Below the pieces are notes generated by a model. It saw only the letters and a list, made by a program, of their open reading frames with translations, ran no database searches and had not been told where the DNA came from. From NCBI GenBank assembly GCA_022496205.1, contig WTXD01000009.1, positions 434,001 through 498,000 of the forward strand: a DNA stretch of 64,000 nt, read 5' to 3'. Origin of the DNA: Gloeopeniophorella convolvens (lineage: Eukaryota > Basidiomycota > Agaricomycetes > Russulales). Shown here in pieces: positions 1 through 14,829 of the stretch. The stretch's first letter is position 1; every line of letters starts with the position of its first letter. Both the position numbers and the translations under genes were made by a program.

Positions 1-54
1 TGTACTCGCTGATTCGCTTTCGCAGCAGCGGCTAACTGTTCATCATCTTGTCAG

Positions 55-3000
55 GGGCTACGTGGACGGGAGCGAGAGGATGTATTTGTCCGATGTCTGG
101 AAGGCGTGTTCGATGCGATACACCAATCGGACGTGCAGGAGAAGGCCGAATCATTTATTCGCCAACTCGCCCACTACGTCTTCAGTGCTGAGATCCGCAG
201 AGCAGTTACCCTCGACAAGGCAATGCGGCGCTACGCAAGTCTGTTGTTTGCCGCTTTCCTCGACGGGCTCTGCCATGGTCTGTCAAGAGAGAATAGTGTC
301 GAGGCGTCGAAGGCCATCGAGCTTGTCAATTCTCTCATTCAGGATCTCATTACGTTGGGAAGCTCGGGTGAAGCATCCGCACAAGACCTGATACCGCTGC
401 TCCATCATGTCGCTGGACGGTTCAGTGCGCTTTGCCTTGACGAATCGTGGGTTCGGAAGAAGGCCGGCTGCAGCGGGATCAAACTCATCCTCAATATCCC
501 TGATTTCGGGGTCAAATGGATCAACGATCGCGAGGTGGATCTCGTCCGGACACTCCTGCACGTCTTGAAGGACATGCCCCATGATTCACCCAAAGACATC
601 GATGACATAATGAACACGCTTACCCGCGTCCTTCGTCTCAGCAATGTCGACACGCCAGCTCAGCCTCCAGACCCGACTGCACTCAAGCTGGCGCATCTCA
701 CCGGGATTTTCTTCACGGAGTTATCCAGTTCCAATGCCATCGTCAGGAAGGCTGGCGAGGCGTGCATTGCACTCCTCTCCGAAATCACCGGGCAACCCAT
801 ACCGAGCCTTTTGATGCCTCATCGCGAGCGTATGCTCCTCGGAATCTACACCAAGCCTCTGCGCGCCTTGCCCTTCCCCATCCAAATCGGTATCATTGAA
901 GCGATGAGGTATTGTGTGAGCCTCGACCCCCCGCTTCCCGAACCCAACGACGAATTACTGCGGCTTCTACACGAGGCCCTGGCACTCGCAGACGCGGAGG
1001 ACGCCGGCTTACTAGGCAGAGGTAGCGCACGTCAAGGGAGCTTGGATATCACGAAGTTGCGCGTAGCTGCGATCCGCCTCCTGACCGCATCGATGCCTAT
1101 CACCGAGTTTTTCTCGAAGCAGCCGCAAACCCGCCAGAGGTTGGTCTGCAATCCCCTCTGGGGCTATTATTGAAGCTTATGAATGCGTGTATAGAGTGAC
1201 GAGTGTTTACTTCAAGTCGCTCTATTCACCTTCAGCAGACGTCAAAGAGGTTGCGCACGAGGGCCTCCGAGTAGTGCTGACTCATCAGAATCGTTTACCT
1301 AAGGAACTTTTGCAAACCGGGTTGCGACCAATCCTCATGAACCTTGCTGATCCAAAGCGCCTGTCGGTATTAGGCCTCGAGGGACTTGCGCGCCTGCTCG
1401 AGCTGTTGACCAACTACTTCAAAGTAGAGATAGGTTACAAGCTACTCGACCACTTTCGGATAGTCGCAGATCCCCAGACGTTTTCCAAACTCCCTCTCAC
1501 TGACAACGAAGGCATCACCAAACTCGTACGCTTGGCGAACATCTTCCACTTGCTGCCCTCGGCCGCAAATGTCTTCCTCGAGAGCCTAGTGAACGCTGTT
1601 GTGCAGGCGGAAGCCCAGATGCATTACTCCGGTTCAAGTCCGTTCTCTCCCCCCTTGGCCAAGTATCTGGACCGCTACCCGATCGAGGCTATGGACTTCT
1701 TCCTGCGGCATTTCCACCTTCCCCGGCACGTGCGCACTTTCAGAAGCATCATCCAATCCCGTCTGTCGATGAACCTGCAGCGGGAATTGGCCTCGCGCAC
1801 CTCAGTCATCATCCGTGACTACTTGCGGGGGAGCAATTCAGCCTCGATCATGCCTGCTCTGCAAGTCTTCTCCGACCTCGCGGAAGCTGACCCTCATTGG
1901 ACGTCAGAGCATCCATTCGTGATCGAGGCTTTGCTAGATGTCTGGCGCGCTGAGATCCCCCCAGCGGAGGATGACGCCTCCGCCATTTCCGACGCTGTAA
2001 AGCGGCACGCCCTCATTATCTCTGTCCTGCAAGGCGTCCTTGAACGAGAGCCAAGAGTCGACATCCTTTTCGATCTCGTCACCATCTATACCCGCAACCT
2101 TCCAATGGATCTCATTCGCATGACTCGCTTCCTTCTGAACCAGGTTGCATTCAGTGACGACATCTTTTATCAAAGGAGTGTGCTGTTCCGATTTCTGGCC
2201 AGGTTCTCAGATACCTCTTACAGTTGGTCGGAGAAGACTTATTTCATGAGGCTTTTCGTGACCCCTATGCTGCTTTACTGCGCTCGTTCGGCCTCCAAGC
2301 ACGCTCTCCTGGACGAGGACCTTGTTTCGCATATCCATCGCCGTATATGGATCCCGATGCTGAGCGGAACGATGTTTGCTGACGCGGATGACGCTTTCCA
2401 CGTCGAGCTCCTGCACCTCACCGCAGTACTTGTCGAACACTACCATTCCTTGTTGGAGGTGGCACGTAAGGACATCATCAAGTGTGCCTGGCAATATATC
2501 AACAGCGAAGATATGTACGTGAAACAAACGACGTTTCTTCTTGCCGCACGCTTCTTCAAGAACTTCCCCACACCTCCCAAGTTCATTCTCACCGTCTGGA
2601 CTGGCCTTTTGAAGCCTCCACCTGCTAATAGCGAAACCAGATCGCTGGTGAACCAGTCTCTGGACATACTAGCACCTTCCATACCCCAGGAGGTTGGTTA
2701 CCCTATGTGGGCGAAGACTACTCGGCGCTTGCTGGAAGAGGATACCAGCCAATCTTTAATCATGACTGTCTACCACCTCATCGTCCGTCAGCCAGAGCTT
2801 TTCTACCCAGTCCGCGCCTTATTCGTACCCCACATCGTCAACTCACTCGCCAAACTTGGGTTACACTCCACAGTGTCCGGTGAATCGAGGTCTCTGTCGA
2901 TCGACATCACCCAGACCATCTACGACTGGGAGCAGAGATCTTCGAAAGAACGGGCCGCCTCGGGTGGCAGTGGCGCAGTGCCTGGCCCCTCAACCTGGGT

Positions 3001-6000
3001 AACTCCGTTGCCACTTCGGGAGAGCGTCGTCAGTTACCTTGTGCGACTCATCACCACGGCGTTCGATGCACAATCACGAAACGTACTCGTGCCCCGCGCT
3101 CTCAGCCTTCTGCGCTCCATCGTGGGGCCTAATGGCTGGACTGAAGTCACTGTCAAGTTAAACTTCTTTTCCCGCTTCCTGGAGCAGGTGCGATCCTCTG
3201 AGTGACTTCTAATCTGCATCTGACTTTTTCTCGACTTAGGCCGATCTTTCGAGCGAAGCCGCTCTTGCTCAAGCGTTATGCGCAGCGAACGTCCTTCAAG
3301 CGGTTGTGGCTGATAAACCCGACTCGTGGTTCGCCGACCCTGAAAATGCTGTGACATTGCAGAGATTGGTCCGCAAAGGAATGGTGACAGAGGACTCCGC
3401 CATCCACGACGCCCTGCATCCTGTCTTCGATCGCCTTGTCCGACTTTTCCCTCTCCCAAAGGAGGAAGACGAGGAGCAAACCGAGATGTCTAATTTCCAC
3501 AAGTTCGTGTACAAAGCCATCGACGACGGATTGCAAAACGCTACCTCCCTGCGTGGAACGCTTCTAATGCTGCAGTGCGCCGTCCGTGTCACGCCTGAGC
3601 GGATAGAAGCCTTTGGCGCGCCCCTCATCAGGCTTCTGAACAAGCTCACTAAAGAGCATGTCCAAGCGCAATCTGCCACCCCGAGCTTCGAGAGCGGCGT
3701 GCGCCTTCTGACGTCGATTTTGGAAATCTGCCAGACCTCAGTGACGCACCTCGGCGAGCAAAGGAAATATCTCCTAGCCGGGCTCTCCCAGCTGATCGAG
3801 AAGTCGAAGAGTGCTTCGCTCTGCCGCTGTCTGCTCGAAATCACACGCGATTGGGCTCTGCACCGCCGAGACCCCTACCCCACGATGAAGGAGAAAGCTA
3901 GCGTCTTGCAAAAGATGGCAACATTCGAAACGCGCGGAGAAGTGTTATTCAACGCTTACTTGGAGCTTATCCTGGAGATTTACACGGAGCCGTCCCTTCG
4001 ACGTAGCGACCTCACAACCAAGCTGGAGCAGCCTTTCCTCCTTGGGTGCAGAGCCCGCGAACCTCGCACCAGAGAACGCTTCATTTCCTTGTTGGATGGG
4101 AGTGTCCCCCGAAGCCTGTTCAGTCGACTATCTTACGTCTTGGGTGTCCAAAGTTGGGAAGCTCTGGCCGACACCAACTGGATCCATGTCGCCATCCACC
4201 TCGTACTCAGCACCGTCGACGGCGACATGACTCTGGGATCAGAGCACGTGTCTTCTACCTCAAATGTCACACTGCCTCCTTTCCTGCCACATCTTCGTGT
4301 CGCCGATCTCATCCAACCTATCCAACGATTGGTCTTCCTCGACCCAAACGTCGCTCACGAGACTTGGCTGTCACTGTTCCCCATCGCGTGGGCTTCGCTC
4401 TCTCGTCGCGAACAGGTCGACACCACGCATCACATGATATCCCTTCTTAGCAAAGATTACCACATGCGGCAGGCAGAATTGCGGCCCAACATCATTCAAA
4501 CACTCCTTGCCGGTTCAAACTTATGCGAACCCACTATGACGCTTCCTCCCCATCTCATCAAGTACCTTGCCAAAATGTTCAGCGCATGGCACGCGGGTGC
4601 AGAGATCCTGCAGACCATCAGCTCGCACATAGAACCTGAACATGGGCTCCGCGACTCCGCGCTGGATGCATTGGCAGAACTATACGCAGAAATGGCTGAA
4701 GATGACCTATTCTATGGGCTTTGGAGGCGGAGATGCTTGCATTCAGAGACAAACATCGGCCTTGCATTCGAGCAGAACGGCATGTGGGAGCATACCGCCA
4801 CGATGTACGAGAACGCCCTATCGAAATCCCGGGCTGGAGGACTCGCGTTCTCGGAGCAGGAGTACTGCCTCTGGGAAGACCACTGGATTCTCGCGGCGGA
4901 GAAGCTCCAGCAATGGGACACGTTGTACGATTTTGCTCGAAACGAGTCAAACCAAGAGCTGTTGCTTGAGAGCGCCTGGAGAACGAAGAACTGGGCCGAG
5001 AACTGTGACACACTTGAGGAACAGGTCAACCTCCTACCAGAAGCCGCGACCCCTCGCCGCCGTGTCTTCGAGGCGTTCATCGCTTTGCTAAAGGTTCCTT
5101 CGGCCGCAGAGAAGAATGCCGAGTTCACCAAAATCCTTGAGGACGCCATGCAGTTGACCCTTCGAAAATGGGTGTCCCTGCCCGCGAATCTGTCTCCCGC
5201 CCATATCCCGTTGTTACAGCATTTCCAACAGTTCGTCGAACTGCAGGAGGCTGTGAAGATCTTTGGATCCCTCTCTACGACCACCGCCCAGAATCTAGAG
5301 AAGAAATCATCCGACCTGAAGATGGTTCTGCAAGCCTGGAGAGAAAGGCTTCCAAACCTCGATGACGACATCAGTATCTGGAGTGACCTCGTGGCATGGC
5401 GCCAGAATGTCTTCCACGCTATCAACAAGGCGTACATCCCTTTGATCAACGCTGCCCCGCAAGGGAACGGCACTGCCAACAATACCAATACCTACGGCTA
5501 CCGCGGCTACCACGAGACAGCTTGGATCATCAATCGCTTTGCACACGTCGCTCGCAAGCACGACCTACTGGAGGTCTGTTTCAGCTTGCTGAACAAGATC
5601 TACACCCTCCCCAACATCGAGATCTCAGAAGCCTTCCTCAAGCTTCGCGAGCAAGCCCGGTGTCATTATCAGAAGCCTAACGACCTTCAGGCGGGATTGG
5701 AGGTGATAAACAACACCAACCTCCTCTACTTCTCGACTGCCCAGAAAGCGGAGTTCTACACGTTGAAGGGCATGTTCCATGCTCGTTTCGGGCGCAACGA
5801 CGAGGCGAACGCTGCGTACGGTCAAGCTGTGCAACTCGATATGCACCAAGCCAAGGCCTGGGCCGAATGGGGGAAGTACAGTGATCACATGTTCAAAGAG
5901 GTACCCACGGACATGTCCCATGCGGCAAGCGCTGTCAGTTGCTACCTTCAGGCCGTTGGTCTTTACAAGAGTGCCAAGAGTCGCCCGCTCCTCACACGTG

Positions 6001-8542
6001 TTCTGTGGCTGTTGAGCGTAGATGACAACAACCTCACGATCTCCCGCGCATTCGACACCTACAAAGGAGAGGCTGCATTCTGGTATTGGATCACGCTGAT
6101 CCCACAGCTTTGTTTGTCTCTCGGATACCGGGAATTCAAGCAAGCGCGATATATCCTTCTCAATCTCGCGAAGCTCTATCCCCAGGTAAGCGCATACTAC
6201 CCAGTCTGTCGGCGTGTCTCAAGTCCCTATAGGGGTTATTCTTCCACCTACGCACCACGAGAGAGGACCTAATTACTGCCAGAAGGCAGGCTCAGGCGGC
6301 TGCGCGTGCACAGGCTGGGACTGCGTCGGCGAACGAACAGGATTCAGCCAATAATCAGGCTTCCAAGATGGATCAAGATCCTCGCCCAAGCGCTGATCCT
6401 CAGGCCAACGCTGCCGGAGCCGATCCTGCCAAAGCTGTCGAGAACAACCTCAACTTTCCTGGGCAACGATCGTGGGACTATGTCGAAGAAGTTGTCAACA
6501 TGCTGAAGACAGCATTCCCTCTCCTCATCCTGAGCATGGAAACGACAGTGGACCAAATCAGCCATCGCTTCAAAGCAACACAGGAAGAGGAGATTTACCG
6601 CCTCATTTGCATGCTCCTCCAAGATGCGATGCAGGTAGGAGCCTATCCTACGACCTCTCGTTCTGTGTTACTAATCAGTTCTGATGTTCCAGCATTATGC
6701 ACTTCGTGTGAATTCCATGGATGATGACGGAGCGCTCCCCTCTGGCACTAACACAAACCTCCATCGAATGGTTACAAATCTATCTGGCCAGGCTCGGGTA
6801 CGTGCACGGGCACCCAGGCAGTTGACATGCTCATTTCTTTTCAGAAAGAGTACGAAGACGAGTTTCTCAAGAGCAAGTTCACCTTCTCTGAGTATATCCG
6901 CCGACTCCAGCGCTGGCGCGACAGATACGAGCGTAATCTGGATTCAAGGCCGCGACTCCAGCCGCTCGATCTCCTCAGCCACTACCTCACCGAGTTCCAG
7001 CACGGCAAATTCGACGATATTGAAATACCAGGTCAATACACTGAGGTGCGCGCCGTGCCCGTTTTTTCCTATGTTCCACGCCTAAACAGCCTGTAGGACA
7101 AAGACAGCAATCAAAACTTCGCCAAGATTGTCAAGTTCGGATCCAAGTTTGAGAACTGTCGTTCGAATGGCTACTGCTGGAGGCGCTTCACCGTTCACGG
7201 GTCGGATAACTCAGAGGTCACCTTCTCGGTGCAGCTTCCCTCTGGTCGTCACATTCGCCGAGAGGAGCGTGTGATGGCATCGTTCCGTATGTTCAATGGG
7301 TATGTTCTGTAACCCTTTTTCTCAGTGCTCCCCTAACTCCGGCACAGGGTATTGAACCGCCACAAGGAGAGCCGCAAGCGTCATCTATACTTCCATATCC
7401 CAGCGTCCATTTCTTGCAGTGCCAACCTGCGCCTTCTGCAGAACGACTCGTCATATGTCACTCTCGGCGATATCTTTGACAAATTCTGCGAGGACACCCG
7501 GATGGCCAGGGAGGACCCTATCCTGATACCAGGAGAGAAAGTTAAGGAGACGCTGCGGAAGTTTCGGGAAGTGCATACACGCATGGTATGCCGTCCTGTA
7601 CTCGCTTCTGTCCTGACTCTCACGTCAAAGATCAGCCAAACAAGACGGAGTACTTCGCTCTCAAGAAGGACATCCTCGATGACATCGTAGCTCACATGGT
7701 TCCCGAAACGATTTTGGTCAAGGTACGCAGCCTTCTTTGGCTTGCACACACACGTTTGACGTGTTGCGCAGTATATGACCCGCACAATGGATACGCCATC
7801 CGATCTCTGGCGCATGCGCAAGCAGTTCACCCTCCAGCTCGCTTCAGCATGTTTTATGACACACGCGTTCTTCCTTACGAGCAGACTGCCGAACAGGTAC
7901 CATATATCGCGCAGGACGGGTCTAATTGCCATGAGCGAGCTGCTCCCAGGAATGGGGATCCCCGCGGCAATGATGGCCCTGCCCAACCAAAACCAGCTCC
8001 CAGTATTCGCCTCCCACGATGTGGTGCCCTTCAGGTTTACGCCGAACTTGCAACGCTTCGTTGGTGACTACTTCACTGAGGGTATCCTCATCTCTGCCAT
8101 GATGGCTATGGGCCACGCCCTCTCGGATCCGCAGGTACGTGATTCTCAAGATTGATGTCCGTCATGGTTGACGCCGGATGCAGATTGACGTCGGCGATCA
8201 ACTCAGTCTTTTCGCGAGAGATGAAATGATCACGTGGATGCAAGCCCGAGGTAGAAGTTGGACGATGGATCCCGCCTTCCGGCAGAATGTTCAGGTCAAC
8301 ATTGACACCATCATGAAGCGTATCGAGACCATGGGGTGCAAGATTGAGCACGATCAGGTGTGTGCTGGTTTCGCCGCCCCCCATTTTAGCGCGCTGACTC
8401 GTCTTTTCAGGCCAGGAACAATCCGAACAACCCGGCGCCCTCACAGAACTCTGTGATGGGCACCATCATCAACCTCGTCGCTTCTGCGACAGACCCCATC
8501 AACCTTATGAAGATGACGGAAATTTATTCGCCCTGGTTCTAA
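55..8542 (+). CDS. tra1: Tra1/TRRAP, SAGA and NuA4 scaffold subunit (5' truncated)
   Basis: Tra1 is the giant pseudokinase scaffold that binds activators and recruits the SAGA and NuA4 acetyltransferase complexes. Twelve visible exons (55-1139, 1195-3187, 3240-6185, 6233-6634, 6693-6797, 6845-7045, 7097-7299, 7348-7585, 7636-7722, 7772-8134, 8184-8357, 8411-8542) splice to 2642 residues in one frame. Helical HEAT/TPR-like repeats lead into a FAT region (about 4000-6300), then a PI3K-like domain (about 6850-8350), and a FATC tail ending in YSPWF. I see no canonical HRD or DFG catalytic motif, as expected for Tra1. The window begins inside an intron, with branch-like GCTAAC at 31-36 and an acceptor at 53-54. 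About 1000 or more N-terminal residues therefore lie upstream. Introns are 47-58 nt. The gene converges on a bromodomain gene 152 bp downstream. Confidence 0.93.
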
Positions 8543-8693
8543 TGTCTTGTTGCTGTATTTGCTTTCGTGTTTGTCTGCAATGCTTTGCTGGTATCATTGT
8601 ATAGTCTCAATTGTAACAATAGTACATCCTACAGAACAGAGTGCATGTATTAAGAAGCAAAAATGAAGCAAGTGGTGGACGGGATCGGGCCCG

Positions 8694-11156
8694 CTAACGG
8701 TGACCGCCCTTGATGATGCCTTCTGTCTGCCGGAAGGTGTTAATCTGCGCCTCGCTTTCCAGCATCATCTGTGCGCGACATGAGCGGTGAGACGCAGGAA
8801 GTGAGCACAAAGCGCATACCTCTTCCGCCATGGTATATATGTCAGACCCGGGTCGGTTGTACATCAGAGAGTTAGCGAACATAAGATACACGTCCCTCTG
8901 GAACTCAGCGGAGTTTGAAATCTGTCCCTCCCGGATGCGCGCCTTGACGGTCTTAAGGTCCATCGGCCGCTTCACTATTTCATAGTAGTCAGGAGCCTCA
9001 GACGTTTTGATAGGGTTGTGGAAGATGTTGCCGTTACGGTGCTGCGAGATCTGCGAGTGTACCATGATGATGACCGTCTGAAATTTCTTGGACGTCTGTG
9101 AGTCGCCGGCCGGGGGGCGCCCGCGACGGCGCACGGGACCTGCTGGCGGGTTTAGGGTGCGTTGGCGTGATTGGGCGGGGCGCGTACCGGGCTCTTCTTC
9201 GTCAACGGGCTGCGAGTCCTCGCGGGCCTTCTTCCGGTCCCGCGTCGAGTCGGAGAACGTGCTCGTGGCTTCCGAGACCTTGCGCTTGTCTGGGAGCCCG
9301 CTGTCAGCGCCGCGTAGGGAAGAGTGTGTCCGAAGCGTACACTCCCGGCGAGGGGGCTCAGTGGTCGAGGATGCCACTTCAGCCTCATCGAGTGGCTCGA
9401 CATCCATCATATCCTCCTTGTTCTCCTGGGTTTCTTCGGGCTGATTGTCGTCGGGTTGCATCTCTTCGTCCTTTACCTCGGGGGAACCTGGCACTTCTGT
9501 ATTGGCACAAGCACATGTTAGCCGATACCAAGTCGCAAGTTCCAGGCTTACCTGCTGCTTCTGACTCAACATCCTCCGCCTGAGGCGTACCCACTGCTGA
9601 AGCCATCGCCTCATCAGCGGCTTCCTCGACAGGCGACGGCGCTGCCTCAGAATGGATATCCTGGGCAGGCTCAGGAGATGCCACCAAAACGTCCTCCGCT
9701 GAAGAGGCTCCCAATTCGACTACTTCTGGGGTCTCTTCAACCGCGGAATGGGACGATGGTGTCCCCGCATGTTCAGCAGGCGCAGTCCCACCTTCTAATT
9801 CGGGGCGTTCCGTGGACTCAGAAGGCTCGGCGTGTTCCACGGAGTCGGAACCATCAGCATCTTCAGGGACTTCAGAAGACTCTGTAACATCAGACTGCTG
9901 ACCCTCTGCAGGCACAACGTCGTCGGGATGCTCATCCTGCAGAGGAGACGAGGCAGGTGGTGCCACAACGGTTTCCGAGTCACCGTGGATGGAAGCGGAC
10001 CCGTCTTCGCCGTCCTCATCTGTGTGCGGGATGACATCGAGAGGGTCTGGTGACTCTATCGATGGTTGTGGCGAAGGTGGTGGATGGACCTCCTCGTCAA
10101 CGTGAGTGCCCGCGGCGGGGCTCGGCTGGGAGGGTGTTTCGGGGACACGCGCAGCGGCAATAGCATCATCCTGACCTGTGGCCTCAAGCGCAGATATATG
10201 TGGTAAATCAGCCATTGGGACATCTTCGTTGAGCTGCCTTTGTACCGCCTCCTCTTCCGGGACAGGTTGATCTATCTGATTCACGTGTTCAGTGTCAAAT
10301 GCAGAGACGCATCCATTTGATTACCTGAGCATGAGAGACAGATGGACTGGAGTCGGAGACACCAGTCAGGTCCGACTCGGGTTCCTCTGCGCCATTGAGA
10401 GGCTGGATGGTTGTGTGAGAAGTCAGAAATCCGTGCGCGGGTAACGGGGAACTATGCGCCTTGCGTTCCGGAGGTGGAGGACGTACCTTCTCGGACGCAT
10501 CCTCACTGGCCGCAAGGCGTTCTGTAACCTTCGAATCCCATCTGCCAGCGCGTATCGCTTCTATTTCGGCAGCAACAGACCTACGGCGCGTGAGCGCACA
10601 GAACTCAGCGAAGCTCGGGGAAAGGAAAACGCACTTGAACCGGGCCTCCTCCGCGAGTATGAGCTGCCGGAGCTCTACAACCCTCGCCTGATACATCCGT
10701 TGCGCCAGCTTGAGATTGTTGGAGTGGGCTGCGCACGCAGGTCAGACGTCATAAGCCCGCCTCTAGAGGCGTGGCGCACCATTTCTAGGTTGCTTCTCTG
10801 CCTCCGAGCTATGAGAGGTATGATTATGACTGGGATGCAATGCGAAGATTCGAGGTAAGATCACCTGTCTAGCCCAACGTCCTTGAGAAGAAGGTCGTAA
10901 ATAGCCTGGCAGGCCTGTGCAGGGGCATGAGCTGCGGAAGGGCCGTGGGGCGCGAAGAAGGACGTGCCGAGGGGGAGAAGGCGGCGCTGTCGCGTTTGTT
11001 GACGAGAGGGTGCTGAGAAAGGATACGTGCGACGCCGTCCCAGTGTTCAGAGCCGAGCTCGTAGACGGCCTGTGCGAGGATGAGGCGTTCGAGGTTGTTG
11101 AGGGAGTCTGGCTGGACTGACTCTGGCTGAGCAGAGTAGCGCGGTGAGCGAGTCAT
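8694..11156 (-). CDS. bdc1: Bromodomain protein of the Bdc1/BRD8 type (NuA4 subunit)
   Basis: The family forms the acetyl-lysine reader of NuA4/TIP60. Exons on the minus strand are 11156-10865, 10808-10780 (29 nt), 10728-10635, 10580-10325, 10275-9552, 9496-8820 and 8768-8694, giving about 715 residues. The N terminus is a SANT-like helix region containing WDGVARILSQHPL. A short coiled segment (QARVVELRQLILAEE) follows, then a long acidic Pro/Ser-rich linker. The bromodomain lies near the C terminus and contains IVKRPMDLKTVK and MYNRPGSD. The ATG at 11156 opens the only long frame. Inside exon 1 the frame must shift once, between HPLVNK and a downstream frame reading QACQAIYDLLL. Either one base is missing (a C5 run lies near 10971) or a 32-nt micro-intron is used. 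The assignment rests on the domain order and bromodomain placement, and on recalled family resemblance. Confidence 0.82.
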
Positions 11157-11426
11157 TCCCTAGTGCACATAGACGACAGGGCCGAGATGTAGCTGTGTAG
11201 CAGCCCGAGCGCGTCAGTTCCTGTCAGTTCACTCAGTTCCCCGTCGGAAACGCGGCGGATGCACTTGAGCAACCGGGCCCGGGACGGCCCGGGCGTTGAA
11301 TGCCTTTGAGGGTGAGCTACGCTGAGCTACGTCATCCACCCCCACGCCTTTCCGGCAACTCCCGCTGTCTTGGGGTACTTCCTCGCTGCGCGTCGCCTCC
11401 CTTGGTTCGCTTCCCCTTCAACCACC
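11157..11426. promoter_or_regulatory. Divergent promoter between bromodomain gene and aspartic protease
   Basis: This 270-bp spacer separates two start codons pointing in opposite directions, so both promoters must sit here. It is GC-rich and contains CT-rich stretches near the protease start. I see no clear TATA box. Confidence 0.5.
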
Positions 11427-12987
<1,561 letters not shown>

Positions 12988-13739
12988 GTCGTCGCGGCGT
13001 CACCAATGTGGGCCTTCCTTGACCAGTTTCTGGGTAGCCGCTATGCTACGCTGTCTTTGTATGATACACTACCTTCACGGTTATTTCATTGAGCCGTCTA
13101 CCGAGGCGTCACTGCGTTATATCGTGCATCATGAATTACCGACCAGCTAACGTGAGACAAAAGCTCATGATTTAAAGAGCCTGGGCGGAGACTTGAATGG
13201 CGTACCTGGCCTTGCTTGATTATCGCTGTCGGTTTCAATTAACCGGTGCGGGGGACCGGCGATTCTGCGTCGGCAACGTGCTGATGGGGTCACCACCTCA
13301 GTCGAGCACCTGCTGCCATCGGTCGTCCACGCGGTGACCTGCGGTGACGCGCGGCAACGGGGTTCCACCGCATTTCACGATGAACATCCACCGCTTTCGA
13401 CACCATCGGTTACCACGAGTTGCATGCGCAGCTCATCCTGGCGCGCCAGGGCGTACCTTATCGCATTGCGCATCTCCACCGCCCTCGCGGGGTACAACCA
13501 TATGACACGCGAGCATATCTCTCTCCGGTCCCGCCTACCGCCAACGACGGACCCATGACAGGGCGTACATATGTGTGGTTGGATGTCCGGTGCCCATGAG
13601 CGACGCCCCCCCCACCACACCTTTGCTTCCCAAGTCGCTGCGTGGACCTCTGGTCGTCCTAGGCTGCACAGCCGCTGAACAAGATGTCAGAAAATGTACG
13701 TGCTGCAGTCTTCCGACACCTCAAGCGTTTGACTGAGGC
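12988..13739. other. Intergenic, 3' of protease; possible missed 5' exon
   Basis: I recognise no gene. The first part should be the protease 3' UTR. An in-frame ATG at 13596 followed by about 30 codons could be an upstream exon of the membrane protein that follows, spliced through a weak donor at 13686. I cannot confirm it. Confidence 0.4.
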
Positions 13740-14699
13740 ATGCTACAGGTTCGGTCGAATTCCCGGGGGGTGCACCTCACCCACAGTGCCATCATTGGCA
13801 TCGTGGGCGGAGCCCTCGGTGGCCTTAACCTTGCCGTGTTCATCCTGTGGCTAGTCCTTCGGCGCAGGGCCAATGAGGAGCAGGCGTATCCCCTCGACAC
13901 GAAGCGCCAGTTCTCCGACCTCGAGAAGGACGCCCTCACCCTTGCAGACGCAGACCTCGCTCCATACGAAAAGTATCCCCGCCGAAGCCTTATGGCCAAG
14001 GCGCGGCGCTCGCGAGACGCCAATCGTCCGAATCCTCCATCCATCGACATCGTCATACAACGCACCCACTTCTCCGACGATCCGCGCGCGCATCCGTTGT
14101 CGCGGAAGTACTCCGACGGCGCCGTCTCCGTCCCCTCCATGGACCTCCCCACGCCTACCGACACTCCAGCTACTCTGCCCTCGCCTCCTACCCCCGCGCT
14201 GCAGCCGCCGCCCAGCGCATATCGGCCCGAGCGCCCCGCGAAGAAGCCGCGGCGCCCCCTGCCGCGCTCGTCGTCGCCTGATACCGCGAGCAACTACTCC
14301 TCCGCCTCCGCGCCGCGCGAAGTGCATGACCGGCTGCTCCGCGGCACGCGGCAGCCTGCCGCGCCCCGCAGGGTGCCGTCTTGGTCGCCCCGCATCTTCG
14401 AGGCGCCGCCGCAGGTCGTGTTCCGCGCACCGCGCGCCGAAAACATATCGCCGCTGCCCGAGCTCGGGCTGCGCGCGCTCGACGACTCCACGGTTGACAC
14501 ACTCTCACTACTGTCGAGGAAAAGCACCGACTCGCGGGGGTACGTGGCGGCTCCTGTGGAGGCGGTGCTCTCGATGCCATCTATCCCACCTATTAAGCCT
14601 CTGAAGATCAAGGGGCGCACGCTGTCAGTGAGAGTGCGGCCAATTGGGGAGGATGGGAATTCTGTGCCAGCGCACGGCGTGGAGGACCCGTGGCGGTGA
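13740..14699 (+). CDS. Single-pass membrane protein with proline-rich tail, unknown function
   Basis: I do not recognise a family. From the ATG at 13740 the frame gives 319 residues. A hydrophobic stretch at residues 17-39 (AIIGIVGGALGGLNLAVFIL followed by WLVLRRR) is a strong membrane span with a basic stop-transfer end. The rest is a low-complexity tail rich in Pro, Ser and Arg, so it would be cytoplasmic and disordered. This layout resembles fungal proteins with a short extracellular part, one span and a disordered tail. The true start may lie upstream, because a CTACAG acceptor sits at 13743-13748 and an open stretch begins at 13596. Codon use is strongly GC-biased, and the opposite strand is also open over most of it, which lowers certainty about the exact model. 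Confidence 0.55.
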   Translation: MLQVRSNSRGVHLTHSAIIGIVGGALGGLNLAVFILWLVLRRRANEEQAYPLDTKRQFSDLEKDALTLADADLAPYEKYPRRSLMAKARRSRDANRPNPPSIDIVIQRTHFSDDPRAHPLSRKYSDGAVSVPSMDLPTPTDTPATLPSPPTPALQPPPSAYRPERPAKKPRRPLPRSSSPDTASNYSSASAPREVHDRLLRGTRQPAAPRRVPSWSPRIFEAPPQVVFRAPRAENISPLPELGLRALDDSTVDTLSLLSRKSTDSRGYVAAPVEAVLSMPSIPPIKPLKIKGRTLSVRVRPIGEDGNSVPAHGVEDPWR

Positions 14700-14829
14700 T
14701 GGTGGAGGGTTGGGCAGGGAACGCGGAAGAAGTAGGCAGCCTCCCTGGTCTCGAATATGTTTGCATCTGCACATCCGGGAAGTGGCTATCCTTGTTGATA
14801 TTTTGTATAACCTGTATCGGATAGTGTAC

